From NCBI RefSeq assembly GCF_000702305.1, contig NZ_JNLC01000014.1, positions 248,001 to 312,000 of the forward strand: a stretch of DNA of 64,000 nt, written 5' to 3'. Source of the stretch: Allobosea sp. 117. Lineage in GTDB: Bacteria > Pseudomonadota > Alphaproteobacteria > Rhizobiales > Xanthobacteraceae. A program made the translations under genes and the position numbers. The notes beneath the pieces were generated by a model. It was not told the origin of the DNA and ran no database searches. It saw only the letters and a list, made by a program, of their open reading frames with translations. Positions 52,468-64,000 of the stretch are shown in pieces (position 1 is the first letter of the stretch; each line of letters begins with the position of its first letter).

Positions 52468-53349
52468 TTATATTTCTACCGGCGGCGGCACGCCGAGGTG
52501 CTTGGCGAGGAAGTCTATCGTCCGGGTCCAGGCCAGCTCGGCCGCCTTCGGGTCGTAGCGCGCGGGGCTGGTGTCGTTGTTGAAGGCGTGGTTGGCGCCG
52601 TCATAGACATGGACGGTGTAGTCCTTGCCCGCTTTCTTCAGCGCCGCGTCATAGGCCGCGATGCCCTCGTTGATGCGGGTATCGAGCCCGGCATAGTGCA
52701 GCAGCAGCGCCGCCCGGATCGCGTCGACCCGGTCGAGCGGCGGCTGGGCGCCGTAATAGGCGACGCCGGCCTTCAGCTCCGGGCTCGCCTCGGCGAGCAG
52801 ATTGACCATGCCGCCGCCCCAGCAGAAGCCGACGGCACCGACCGCTCCGGTCGAGGCGGGGTGCGAAGCGAGGAAGGCGAGCGCATCGACGGCGCGCTGC
52901 ACGGTGAGCGCGCGGTCGAGCGCGGCGATCATCGCCCGCGCCTGGTCCTCATCAGTGGGCGTGCCGCCGTCCGGCGACAGCAGGTCGACGCCGAAGGCGA
53001 GGAAACCGGCCTGCCCGACACGGCGAGTGACGTCCTTGATGTGCGGGTTGAGCCCGCGATTCTCGTGGATGACCAGAACGGCCGGCCGCTTGGCGTCGAC
53101 GCGCCTGGCACGAACCAGATAGCCGCTGACCTTCACGCCGCCGGACATGAAGTCGGCGGTCGAGACGTCGAGGCGCGGATCGTCCTCCTCGACCTGCGCG
53201 GCGCGGGCGTAATCATTGGTGAGCAGCGGCAGCAGCGCCGAGGCCGCGGCGGCCGAGCCCGCCAGCGTCGCCAGCCGGTCCATGAACTCGCGCCGGCCGA
53301 TCTGGCCATGCGTGAAGCGGTCGTAGAGATCGATGAAGCGCTGGTCCAT
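52468..53349 (-). CDS. Dienelactone hydrolase family protein, Tat-exported
   Basis: A 293-residue alpha/beta hydrolase. The nucleophile is Cys in VGFCWGGGM; the acid lies near YAGLDTRIN and the base is His in GANHAFNND, as in dienelactone hydrolase. The N-terminus has a twin-arginine segment (IGRREFMDRLATLAGSAA) at about residues 23-45, followed by an Ala-rich hydrophobic stretch, so export through Tat is likely, although it begins with a 22-residue extension common in this subfamily. GGGAGG precedes ATG 53349. The substrate is unknown. Confidence 0.85.
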   Translation of the reverse strand: MDQRFIDLYDRFTHGQIGRREFMDRLATLAGSAAAASALLPLLTNDYARAAQVEEDDPRLDVSTADFMSGGVKVSGYLVRARRVDAKRPAVLVIHENRGLNPHIKDVTRRVGQAGFLAFGVDLLSPDGGTPTDEDQARAMIAALDRALTVQRAVDALAFLASHPASTGAVGAVGFCWGGGMVNLLAEASPELKAGVAYYGAQPPLDRVDAIRAALLLHYAGLDTRINEGIAAYDAALKKAGKDYTVHVYDGANHAFNNDTSPARYDPKAAELAWTRTIDFLAKHLGVPPPVEI

Positions 53350-53606
53350 GGGGGCCTCCCGACAATCGGCACGCACCCTGCGCCGGAACGGCCATCAACG
53401 CACTTCAGAAATGGGAGAGCACGCCTCCGCACGATGCATCCTTCGAGGCCCGGCGAGCGCCGGGCACCTCAGGATGACGGTGCGCGGGGTTGGGCACGAG
53501 TCAGCATTCTCGGGTAGGCCGTCATCCTGAGGTGCCAGCCCACGGGTCTTGCTTCCGGCAAGCTCGAGGACAGGCTCCGCGGGCCTCGAAGGATGCCCCC
53601 TCAAAC
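53350..53606. repeat. Intergenic region with palindromic repeat (family C copy 2)
   Basis: At 53438-53595 an element begins GCATCCTTCGAGGCCCGG, with a first half CACCTCAGGATGACGG and an inverted second half GTCATCCTGAGGTGCC, and ends GGCCTCGAAGGATGC. It matches family C copy 1 near 33.9 kb. No gene is seen here. Confidence 0.8.
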
Positions 53607-53632
53607 GAAAAAGGCGCGGCCGAAGCCACGCC
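53607..53632 (-). terminator. Rho-independent terminator of groEL
   Basis: On the minus strand GGCGTGGC-TTCG-GCCGCGCC forms a stem closed by a TTCG tetraloop and followed by TTTTTCG, 31 bases after the groEL stop. Confidence 0.85.
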
Positions 53633-53662
53633 TTTCTGTAGTTCTATGAGGATGGACTTCGA

Positions 53663-55312
<1,650 letters not shown>

Positions 55313-55397
55313 TCAATCTTGATTTCCGCGCTTGCGCGCAGCCGTGACGGCCGCACGAGGAAAGCGCCGGCGGGATGAATAGGCGATCAGGCCGCGA

Positions 55398-55694
55398 TCA
55401 GCTGACCACGCCCATGATGTCGGACTCCTTCATGATGAGGAGGTCCTGGCCGTCGATCTTCACTTCGGTGCCGGACCACTTGCCGAACAGCACCTTGTCG
55501 CCCGCCTTCACGTCGAGGGGGACGAGCTTGCCGGCCTCGTCACGCGCGCCCGGGCCGACGGCAAGGATCTCGCCCTGCGACGGCTTCTCCTTGGCGGTGT
55601 CCGGGATGATGATGCCGCCTGCGGTCTTCTCCTCGGCGTCGAGGCGCTTGACCACGACGCGGTCGTGCAGGGGGCGGAACTTCAGCTTGGCCAT
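55398..55694 (-). CDS. groS: Co-chaperonin GroES (10 kDa)
   Basis: A 98-residue protein with the family start [20 protein letters not shown], the mobile loop ([20 protein letters not shown], cited as the GGIII region) and the end [13 protein letters not shown]. It caps the GroEL ring. CCGAGGACC precedes the ATG at 55694. First gene of the groESL operon. Confidence 0.98.
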   Translation of the reverse strand: MAKLKFRPLHDRVVVKRLDAEEKTAGGIIIPDTAKEKPSQGEILAVGPGARDEAGKLVPLDVKAGDKVLFGKWSGTEVKIDGQDLLIMKESDIMGVVS

Positions 55695-55748
55695 CGGGGG
55701 GTCCTCGGGTCTACCTGTCGCGCCGCTGCGGCGCTCCGTGGGATTGCC

Positions 55749-55775
55749 TTGGCACTCGGCGGAAGGGAGTGCCAA
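55749..55775 (-). promoter_or_regulatory. CIRCE element (HrcA operator), G variant
   Basis: TTGGCACTC-N9-GAGTGCCAA is a perfect 9-bp inverted repeat 55 bases before the groES start. It matches the CIRCE consensus TTAGCACTC-N9-GAGTGCTAA with one symmetrical change in each arm. HrcA repression of groESL is expected; hrcA is not in the window. Confidence 0.9.
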
Positions 55776-55841
55776 GGCCGAGGCCGAGATAGGCACAGCC
55801 GGTAGGACTGTCAAGCGGAACGCGGGGCCGGACGCCCGACC

Positions 55842-55879
55842 AAAGAAAACGCCCGGCCGTCACGAAGACGGCCGGGCGC
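55842..55879 (-). terminator. Rho-independent terminator of phasin gene
   Basis: On the minus strand GCCCGGCCGTC / GACGGCCGGGC is an 11-bp perfect stem followed by GTTTTCTTTG, about 35 bases after the phasin stop. Confidence 0.85.
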
Positions 55880-55913
55880 TGGGGAACGGCGAAGGATGCG
55901 GCGCGGAAGGCGC

Positions 55914-56396
55914 TCAGCTCACCTTCTTGAAGTTCTTCTCGACCGACGCCTTGATCGGCTCGGCGGTCTCGGTCGCGACCTTCTGGGCGATCGCCGAGAG
56001 CTCCTTGGCCTGCGCCGAGAGCACGTCGAACTGCTTGCGCAGATGACCGGTCGAAAGCTCGACGGCCTCCGACACGCTCTTGGTGCCCATCAGCGCGCTG
56101 ACATAGTCGAACGCCGAGTTCACATTGGTGCGCAGCGCCTCGAGAGCCACCGAGTTGTACTCGGCCACGCCCTTGCTGGCGGTGGTGTAGGTGTCCTCGA
56201 GCAGGTCGGTCGCCTCCTCGGCGGAGGACTTGATCTTCTCATAGGCGTCGCGCGCGCTCTGCACGCTCTTCTCGGCCATCTCGCGGACGGCCGCCGGCAC
56301 TTCGAGCTTGCTGACGTCGATCTTCGGAAGCGCCGCCTCGAAAGCGGCGGTGGCTTCCTTGGCAGCTTTCTTGGCGGTGGTGGTAGCCTCAGCCAT
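55914..56396 (-). CDS. phaP: Phasin (granule-associated protein)
   Basis: A 160-residue amphipathic helical protein: Ala/Lys-rich start, then long helices with VREMAEKSVQSARDAYEKIK, YNSVALEALRTNVNSAFDYV and LSAQAKELSAIAQKVA. This is the phasin family pattern. Phasins coat polyhydroxyalkanoate granules and control their size. ATG 56396 fits the family start. The upstream region holds a 33-bp dyad with TGCA words. The next gene upstream is another phasin-like gene on the same strand. Confidence 0.9.
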   Translation of the reverse strand: MAEATTTAKKAAKEATAAFEAALPKIDVSKLEVPAAVREMAEKSVQSARDAYEKIKSSAEEATDLLEDTYTTASKGVAEYNSVALEALRTNVNSAFDYVSALMGTKSVSEAVELSTGHLRKQFDVLSAQAKELSAIAQKVATETAEPIKASVEKNFKKVS

Positions 56397-56713
56397 GGGG
56401 TTCACCTTCGGTTCGCGGCGTTGATGTAAGGAAAAGGGCATTCCGACCGTTCCGCGGCAGCACGGCCGGACCCTGCTTCAGGCGCTGCGGCATATGGCCG
56501 ATACGAAAACACGCCACCCGCTTGCCTGATCGCATAGCATCAATTGTGCACTGCAGCAATATATTGCAATGCACAATAACCCCGTTTTCGCGAAATTTTC
56601 CCAGTTCCGGTCGCGCACCGTTCGCACCGCAGCATGATTTCATCGGCGGTGCGAAATCACAAGGCGAAACCGCGCCGGAAACCGGCGCTCGCGGCCCCGC
56701 CCGCCACGCGGCG
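56397..56713 (-). promoter_or_regulatory. phaP promoter region with a 33-bp dyad
   Basis: No gene seen. At 56544-56576 an inverted repeat has outer arms TTGTGCA / TGCACAA, inner TGCA words and an AATATATT centre. TGCA/CTGCAG words are the known targets of PhaR-type repressors, which sense polyhydroxybutyrate. An AT-rich stretch nearby can hold the promoter. Confidence 0.5.
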
Positions 56714-57082
56714 TCAGCGGCCCTTCTTGGTGAAGCTCTTGGCGCCGCTTTCGCCGAGCACCTTCGCCTGGTCGGACAGGCGCTTGGCCTGTTCGAGCGC
56801 GAATTCGGACTGCAGCTTCACCCATTCCTCGACAGTGCGCGCCGTGGCGAGCTTGGCCGCGAGGTCGAACCCCGCCATCATGTTGGCCTCGGCGAAGCCG
56901 ACGGTCTTGCGCCCCAGGTCACGCGCGTTATCGCTGAGATCGCCGACCCGCTGCTCGGTGTCGTCGAGGGCCTTGTGCGCGGCTACCATGAAGCCATCGA
57001 GCGCCTTGCGGGCCTGCTCGATGCTGCGTTCCATGATCGTCCGAAGTTCTCCCGGCACTTCCAGACTAGGACCGCCCGCCAT
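56714..57082 (-). CDS. Second phasin family protein
   Basis: A 122-residue amphipathic helical protein of the phasin_2 type, starting MAGGPSLEVPGELRTIMERS and continuing with ARKALDGFMVAAHKAL and EWVKLQSEFALEQAKRLSDQA, the typical phasin C-terminal helix. The end is basic (SFTKKGR). GGAGGGTGAG precedes ATG 57082. It probably binds polyhydroxyalkanoate granules with PhaP. It has its own upstream region of about 310 bp. Confidence 0.85.
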   Translation of the reverse strand: MAGGPSLEVPGELRTIMERSIEQARKALDGFMVAAHKALDDTEQRVGDLSDNARDLGRKTVGFAEANMMAGFDLAAKLATARTVEEWVKLQSEFALEQAKRLSDQAKVLGESGAKSFTKKGR

Positions 57083-57396
57083 CTCACCCTCCCCGAGTTT
57101 CAAGGCAACGACGTTGATGACCTTATTGAAGCCGACAATGCGCTGGCTATACGGATAGTCTCATACAACTAAAGTATAATGACAAAGAAAAATGGCAACG
57201 CCGATTTTCGACGCCCCGCCGGTCGTGAGCGGTTAACCCGATGCCGCTAGGATCGCCCTGGCGGCAGGGCTGCGCAATGGCGCGGCCATGCAACCGACAT
57301 TATTCTCGACGACGGCGTCCCGATCCCGACACGGACGCCGGCAATCCGCTCCGGCTTCTCCGGCTTCGGGCCGATGCAGGTTTCTCGTAGCGCCTG
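57083..57396. other. Divergent intergenic region between phasin 2 and PdhS-like kinase
   Basis: No gene seen. The part at about 57120-57200 is AT-rich (several TATA-like words such as AAGTATAATGAC) and probably holds the phasin promoter on the minus strand. No dyad as in front of phaP is found. Confidence 0.5.
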
Positions 57397-60234
57397 ATGA
57401 CGCACTCGACCAACGACCCCACCGCCTCGGCTACGGACGGCGCGCTGCGCGCGGCCGCGCAGGCGGCGCTCGCCGCGCCGGCTCCGGCCCTGCTCGTGCG
57501 CCCGGACGGCCGGGTCGTCGGTGCGAGCGAGGCCGCGCGCCGCCTGTTCGGCGAGGTGGCGCGCCTGCCGGCCGCCACGACCTCCACGGTACAGCGCATC
57601 GCCGCCGGCCTGCGCCCGGACCGTGCGCCGCGACTGGAACGGCTGCGGCTGCCGGGCCAGCTTGCGCCCGGCACCTTCGCCTGCACGCTGGTCAGCGCGG
57701 ACCGCGACCGCGCGGTGCTGATGGTGGCCGTCGGCGCCGTGCAGCCCTCCATGCCGGCGGCGTCGCGCTCCGAGGCGGCCCGGCCGGCGGATGACGCATC
57801 CCCCGCTGCCTCCCTGAACCTTCCGCCCGAGCCGCCGGCGACCGTGCCGGCCGAGGAGGCGCCGACCGCACCGAGACCGGAACGCTTCGTCTGGCGCACC
57901 GGCCTCGACGGCAGGCTCGGCGTCGTCGACACCCGCCTCGCCGCCGCGCTCGGGCGCGATGTAGGCGAGCTGAAGGGGCGCGACTGGGCGGCGCTCGGCG
58001 CGCCGGAAGCCGACCGCGCGGTGCGCGAGGGCCGCAGCTTCGCGCATCTGGTGGCCGACCTGCCAGCTGCCGGGGGCGAGGCGGTGCGGACCGAGCTCGG
58101 TGGCGCGCCGGTGCGCGGCGAAGGCATGCGCGGCTTCGGCCTGATCCTTGAACGCGTGGCCGCCGAGGCCCGCGGCGACGAGCCGGCGTCCGGCGCGGCT
58201 CCTGTCGCGGAGCCGGTATCGCGCCCACCCGAAACCACTCCCCCTGCCGGCATTGCGGCAAGCGAGGCCCCGACACCGGTGCTCCCCCCGGCCGCTGAAG
58301 CGCCGTCGGCGTCGCCGAAGGTGGTGCCACTGCGGGCCGGCAATGGCGATCCGCAGACGCGCCCCGAAGCGCGGAGCGAGGCGGCGCAGGACGGGACGGG
58401 ACGGACCCCCTGGGCCGGGCTGACGGCCGGCGAGCGCAACGCCTTCCGCGAACTCGCCCGCGCGCTGGGCGCCCGCCTCGAGGGGTTCGACGAGCCCGAG
58501 CTGCCGGCCGCGACCGTACCGGCTCCGGGCGCGGCGAAGCCGGAGCCGCCAGTCGAGGCGCCTCCGGCGATCCGGCCGGCCTCCGAGACGGTCGTCGCCG
58601 AGACGACGACGGTGGAATCTCAGCCTGCGGCAGCCTCGGTGGAAGCCGAACCTGCCGAGTCCCTCCTCGCCGAAGTCCCCTCCCCCGATGTGGTCCCCGC
58701 CGAGATCGCGCCCGCGACGGACGCTCCGGCGGCGACGGTCGACGGCTTCCGCCGGGTGCTGGCCGATGCGGAGCGGCCGATCCTCGACCGGCTGCCCTTC
58801 GGCGTCGTCGTCTATCGCGACGACCGGCTGCTCTACGCCAATCGCGCCCTGCTCGACTGGACCGGGCATGCCGACGTGGCCGCACTCGAGGCGGCCGGCG
58901 GGATGAACAATTTGTTCGGCCCGGCCGGCGATACCGGCGAGGACGACGCGCGCACGCTCGCCATTCTGAGCGCGGGCGGCGATTCCATTCCGGTCGAGGC
59001 GCGGCTCATGTCGGCGCCCTGGGACGGCACGCCGGCGCTTCTCTATGTGCTGCGCCGCGTCGGGCCGCGTTTCGACGCCCGCGTCCGGCAGGCGGAGCTC
59101 GCGCTGCGCGAGGCGGAGGGCACCGCCCGCGAACTGCGCGCCATACTCGACACCGCCACCGACGGGGTGGTGCTGATCGACGCCGAAGGCACCGTCATCA
59201 GCATGAACCGCCCGGCCGAGGCGCTGTTCGGCTTCGAGGCGAGCGAGGTGCAGGGCGAATCCTTCACGCTGCTCTTCGCGCCCGAGAGCCACCGCGCGGC
59301 GATCGACTATCTCGACGGCCTCGCCTCGAACGGCGTCGCCAGCGTGCTCAATGACGGGCGCGAGGTGATCGGGCGGGTGCGCGAGGGCGGCCTCATCCCG
59401 CTGTTCATGACGGTCGGGCGGATCGGCGAGGATTCGCCGAAGTTCTGCGCCGTGCTGCGCGACATCACGCAATGGAAGCGCGCCGAGGAGGAGCTCACCG
59501 AGGCCAAGCGGTTGGCGGAACGCGCGAACCTCGCCAAGTCCGACTTCCTCGCCAAGATCAGCCACGAAATCCGTACCCCGCTCAACGCCATCATCGGCTT
59601 CTCCGAGGTGATGATGGAGGAGCGTTTCGGGCCGATCGAGAACGAGCGCTACCGCGACTATCTGCGCGACATCCACGCCTCCGGCGGCCACCTCATCTCG
59701 CTGATCAACGACCTGCTCGACCTCTCCAAGATCGAGGCCGGCAAGCTGGACCTGTCCTTCACCAGCGTCCCGCTGAACGAGATCGTGCAGCAGTGCATGG
59801 GTATCATGCAGCCGCAGGCGAACCGCGAGCGCATCATCATCCGCTCCTCGCTCGCCTCCGACCTGCCGCCGGTAGTGGCGGATGCACGCTCGATCCGTCA
59901 GATCGTGCTGAACCTCGTGTCGAACTCGATCAAGTTCACCCAGCCCGGCGGCCAGGTCATCCTGTCGACGGCGCTGACCGACGCCGGCGAGGTGGTGCTG
60001 CGCGTGCGCGACACCGGCATCGGCATGTCGGAGGCGGACATCGCGACCGCGATGGAGCCGTTCCGCCAGCTCGCCACCTCGGGCCGCGCCGGCTCCGGCG
60101 GCACCGGGCTCGGCCTGCCGCTCACCAAGGCGCTCGCCGAGGCCAACCGCGCAACCTTCGCCATCCGCAGCGCGGTGGACGCCGGGACGATGGTCGAGAT
60201 CACCTTCCCCTCGACGCGGGTTCTGGCGGAGTAA
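57397..60234 (+). CDS. Soluble PAS-domain histidine kinase, PdhS-like
   Basis: A 945-residue kinase without membrane segments. Residues 1-450 include a first PAS-like part and long Pro/Ala/Glu-rich linkers; PAS domains lie at about 460-570 and 580-690 (VLIDAEGTVISMNRPAEALFGF, RDITQWKRAEEEL). The H-box HEIRTPLN has the phosphorylated H723. N-, G1- and G2-boxes are visible (NLVSNSIKFT, DTGIGM, GTGLGLPL). The LRDIHASGGHLISLINDLLDLSKIEAGK stretch is typical of the PleC/DivJ/PdhS group that acts on DivK. The soluble, long N-terminus resembles PdhS of Brucella, which marks the old pole. Assignment is by architecture. Confidence 0.85.
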   Translation: MTHSTNDPTASATDGALRAAAQAALAAPAPALLVRPDGRVVGASEAARRLFGEVARLPAATTSTVQRIAAGLRPDRAPRLERLRLPGQLAPGTFACTLVSADRDRAVLMVAVGAVQPSMPAASRSEAARPADDASPAASLNLPPEPPATVPAEEAPTAPRPERFVWRTGLDGRLGVVDTRLAAALGRDVGELKGRDWAALGAPEADRAVREGRSFAHLVADLPAAGGEAVRTELGGAPVRGEGMRGFGLILERVAAEARGDEPASGAAPVAEPVSRPPETTPPAGIAASEAPTPVLPPAAEAPSASPKVVPLRAGNGDPQTRPEARSEAAQDGTGRTPWAGLTAGERNAFRELARALGARLEGFDEPELPAATVPAPGAAKPEPPVEAPPAIRPASETVVAETTTVESQPAAASVEAEPAESLLAEVPSPDVVPAEIAPATDAPAATVDGFRRVLADAERPILDRLPFGVVVYRDDRLLYANRALLDWTGHADVAALEAAGGMNNLFGPAGDTGEDDARTLAILSAGGDSIPVEARLMSAPWDGTPALLYVLRRVGPRFDARVRQAELALREAEGTARELRAILDTATDGVVLIDAEGTVISMNRPAEALFGFEASEVQGESFTLLFAPESHRAAIDYLDGLASNGVASVLNDGREVIGRVREGGLIPLFMTVGRIGEDSPKFCAVLRDITQWKRAEEELTEAKRLAERANLAKSDFLAKISHEIRTPLNAIIGFSEVMMEERFGPIENERYRDYLRDIHASGGHLISLINDLLDLSKIEAGKLDLSFTSVPLNEIVQQCMGIMQPQANRERIIIRSSLASDLPPVVADARSIRQIVLNLVSNSIKFTQPGGQVILSTALTDAGEVVLRVRDTGIGMSEADIATAMEPFRQLATSGRAGSGGTGLGLPLTKALAEANRATFAIRSAVDAGTMVEITFPSTRVLAE

Positions 60235-60243
60235 TCTACAGGA

Positions 60244-62064
60244 TCACGGTGCCGGGACGGCGACGCCGATGCTGGCGGTGCCGTCGAGCAGCGGACGGGC
60301 GGCGCCGGAGCGGCGGATCATCGCCTGCGGGTCGGGCAGCAGGAACGGGCTGTCCCACGGCCCCTGGATGACGAAGGGCAGATCGAAGCTCGCCGGCTCG
60401 GAGCCCGACGCCGCCGCATGGATCAGCCCGGCGGTGCCCTGAAGATCGAGATCGCGACCGGCGAGGGACACCGTCCCGGTGACCGCGATGCGCACGGTCG
60501 GGCTGCCGACCGCGAACTGCTCGACGCGGGCAACCCCCTGCTGGATGGTCGCCTTGGCCTGCAGCCGGTCGAAATCGGTGCGCCCGCCGCGCAGGCTGCC
60601 GCCGCCGGAGAGCGGCCGGCGCTCCAGCCGTGAGAGCACGCGCGCGACGTCGATGCCGACGATCCCCCCTTGCCCGGCGTCGAGCGTCACATTGCCGTTC
60701 AGCCGGTCGATGATCGCCGAGATGCTGTCGCCGGTGCCGCCGAAGGTCATGCGGAAGGTGCCTGTGCCCTCCAGACGCTGGAGGCGGAACAGGTCGCCGA
60801 GCGAGGCGGCGAGGTCGACGTCATCGCCGGCGAGGTCCATGCGCATCTCGGCGCCACGGCCGTCCGGCGTCGCGGCGATGTTGGCCGAGGCGCGGAAGCT
60901 GCCGTTCCACGCCTGCGCCTCGCCGATGGTGAGCGCCAGCCGCCCGCCCTTCAGGAAGGCACTGGCCGCCACGCCGTCCACCCGCGTGTCGCCGGCGCGC
61001 ACGCGCGCAGCCGAGAGGCGCAGGTCGAGATCGGCGGCGCCGAGGCGAGCGACGTTGATCGGCTCGCGGCTCCACTCGCGGCCGTTCGCCTCGGACATGG
61101 AGAGACGGCCATAGGGCGACAGATCGAGCGTGCCGGAGGCGAAGCTGCCCTGCACCACGGCGCGCCCTTTCTCGATGCGCACCGTCACGCCGCCCTCGCT
61201 GCTGTTGCCGTCGAGGTCGATCCGCGCGCCGCTGAGAGCGGCGGCGGCGGGCGAAAGCCGCGCCTGCGCGCGCAGGGCGAAGGCGCCGAAGCCCTCAGCC
61301 GTCGGCGCGGCAACGTCGACGAGCTCCAGCATCTGCCGCAGCTTCGGCGAGGAGAGCTGGAGATCGCCCTCGGCGATCGGGCCGCCGGCGAAGCTCGCGG
61401 TTCCTTCGAAGGTCAGGGCGAAGGGCGCGGCGCTGAGGGAAAGGCGCGTCGGGCCGCTGCCGCCCTTGGCGAGGACGGCGAGCTGCGACAGGTCGAAGGA
61501 GAAATCGACCTCCTCGCCGCGCCACATCGCATCGCCGTCGGCGGAGACGTCGCGGCCGCCGCGCCATATGAAGGTGCCGTCGATCTTGTCCGTCAGCACA
61601 TCGAGGCGGGCGTCGGCCCGGCGGGCGACCACCGCGCCGTCGTCGACCTTCAGGGTGATCGACCCGGTGCCGGCGGCCAGCGCACCTATGAGGCCGGCGA
61701 CGTTGTCGAAGTGATCCGAGGCGCCGTCGGCGAAGGCCAGCACCGGCTGGTCGAGGTCGATCCGCGCGGCGCGCACCCGCCCGGTCAGCAGCGGCATGAT
61801 CTCGAGCACCAGCCGCGCGCTCGGAATAGTCAGGGAGGCGGTGCCGGGCAGGTCGAACTCGATGTCCTCGACGGTGATCGCCGGCCAGGGCAGCACGGAG
61901 AAACCGACGCGGCCGCCCGGATTCGGCGCCTGTCCCGTCTCGCGCTTCAGCACGTCCGCCACCTCGGCGCGCAGGCGCTCCTCCGAGGCGAGCTTGGGCG
62001 CGGCGACGGCGGCGGCCAGCGCGAGAAGGACGGGCAGAAGGAGAATCGGGACGAGTCGTTTCAT
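60244..62064 (-). CDS. AsmA family protein
   Basis: A 606-residue envelope protein with an N-terminal signal anchor (about residues 4-24). The AsmA repeats follow, rich in beta-strands; the C-terminal part carries the conserved LRGGRTDFDRLQAKATIQQGVA and TGTVSLAGRDLDLQGTA blocks. AsmA-like proteins span the periplasm and affect lipid transport or outer-membrane assembly. Convergent with the kinase gene (nine bases between stops). Which AsmA paralogue it is cannot be said. Confidence 0.88.
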   Translation of the reverse strand: MKRLVPILLLPVLLALAAAVAAPKLASEERLRAEVADVLKRETGQAPNPGGRVGFSVLPWPAITVEDIEFDLPGTASLTIPSARLVLEIMPLLTGRVRAARIDLDQPVLAFADGASDHFDNVAGLIGALAAGTGSITLKVDDGAVVARRADARLDVLTDKIDGTFIWRGGRDVSADGDAMWRGEEVDFSFDLSQLAVLAKGGSGPTRLSLSAAPFALTFEGTASFAGGPIAEGDLQLSSPKLRQMLELVDVAAPTAEGFGAFALRAQARLSPAAAALSGARIDLDGNSSEGGVTVRIEKGRAVVQGSFASGTLDLSPYGRLSMSEANGREWSREPINVARLGAADLDLRLSAARVRAGDTRVDGVAASAFLKGGRLALTIGEAQAWNGSFRASANIAATPDGRGAEMRMDLAGDDVDLAASLGDLFRLQRLEGTGTFRMTFGGTGDSISAIIDRLNGNVTLDAGQGGIVGIDVARVLSRLERRPLSGGGSLRGGRTDFDRLQAKATIQQGVARVEQFAVGSPTVRIAVTGTVSLAGRDLDLQGTAGLIHAAASGSEPASFDLPFVIQGPWDSPFLLPDPQAMIRRSGAARPLLDGTASIGVAVPAP

Positions 62065-62316
62065 GAGGTGTCAATAGAACCATGCGGCCGCGAGGGGAAA
62101 CACCGCCGCAGACACCCTCGCGACATAGTCCGGTCAAAGCCGCCACGCGTCCCCGCGACGCTATGCGGCCATTCAGTACCGCCGGGATCGGCTGCACCAT
62201 CATTCGCGTCTGTGTCTGTTTGATGGCCTGACAGGGATGAGAGACGAGGCTATGAATCCGGCGCATGATTTCGCACCGCCGCGACGGTGCGAGGATAAAG
62301 CCGGGGGATGCGAGGA

Positions 62317-64000
<1,684 letters not shown>

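Noticed and set aside
57247..59691. 814-residue minus-strand ORF opposite the PdhS-like kinase
   Set aside because: A shadow of high GC: Arg/Gly/Ala-rich, no domain, while the plus strand encodes a complete kinase with all motifs.

Overview
The window is high-GC chromosomal DNA from an alphaproteobacterium, almost certainly of the order Hyphomicrobiales (Rhizobiales) and plausibly near Xanthobacteraceae (Ancylobacter/Starkeya-like); the family-level placement is an inference from protein resemblance. Supporting evidence: a MucR/Ros regulator, a DUF5330 protein, a DnaA-like/DUF6456 protein, DivJ-like and PdhS-like histidine kinases, phasins, a DmeR-DmeF metal efflux pair, a TSUP permease coupled to a TIGR02186 protein, a CIRCE-controlled groESL operon, several palindromic intergenic repeat families, and a tRNA-His without an encoded G-1 and with A73, a known alphaproteobacterial peculiarity.

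Layout. 1-12 kb: the N-terminal part of a membrane PAS histidine kinase (runs off the left edge), DUF5330, sufE, a DnaA-like/DUF6456 protein, mucR, msrB-oligopeptidase B, a Pro-rich membrane protein ending in a triplicated 32-bp repeat, Fe-type superoxide dismutase, a ZntB-like transporter, folP-folK. 12-26 kb: a HerA-like ATPase, an M20 dipeptidase, a branched-chain aminotransferase, CsbD, MeaB-type GTPase with pyroglutamyl peptidase, a cytochrome c/PQQ-type dehydrogenase pair, TSUP-TIGR02186, dmeR-dmeF, and atzG-atzE. 26-30 kb: tRNA-His followed by a visibly lower-GC stretch with a diguanylate cyclase and an OCH1-type glycosyltransferase, then an HdeA-like protein. 30-44 kb: a ThDP 2-oxo acid decarboxylase, a universal stress protein with a FixK/FNR box, a thiamine-precursor uptake locus with a TPP riboswitch, a ClC antiporter, a BacA/YddA-type ABC exporter, a phnCDE transporter under a four-half-site Pho box, and an HSL-type esterase. 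44-64 kb: ETF-ubiquinone oxidoreductase with a downstream pepsin-like protein, a family 4 uracil-DNA glycosylase, cyanide-insensitive quinol oxidase cydAB, rnhB with a membrane glycosyltransferase, MarC, a Tat-exported dienelactone hydrolase, groESL, two phasins, a PdhS-like kinase, AsmA, and acetoacetyl-CoA synthetase (runs off the right edge).

Themes. Several genes fit polyhydroxybutyrate storage and use (two phasins, acetoacetyl-CoA synthetase). Others concern redox and respiration (SOD, MsrB, ETF-QO, cydAB, PQQ-type dehydrogenase with cytochrome c) or nutrient scavenging (phosphonate, thiamine precursor, carboxybiuret-type amidase). Most of the window is conserved housekeeping content. 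No phage, transposase, CRISPR array or toxin-antitoxin system was found. The most interesting items are cis-regulatory (four-half-site Pho box, DmeR operator, the riboswitch with a possible RBS-sequestering hairpin, a dyad containing the RBS of the DnaA-like gene, a phasin promoter dyad), a pepsin-like two-lobed aspartic protease candidate, and an orphan AtzG-AtzE pair.
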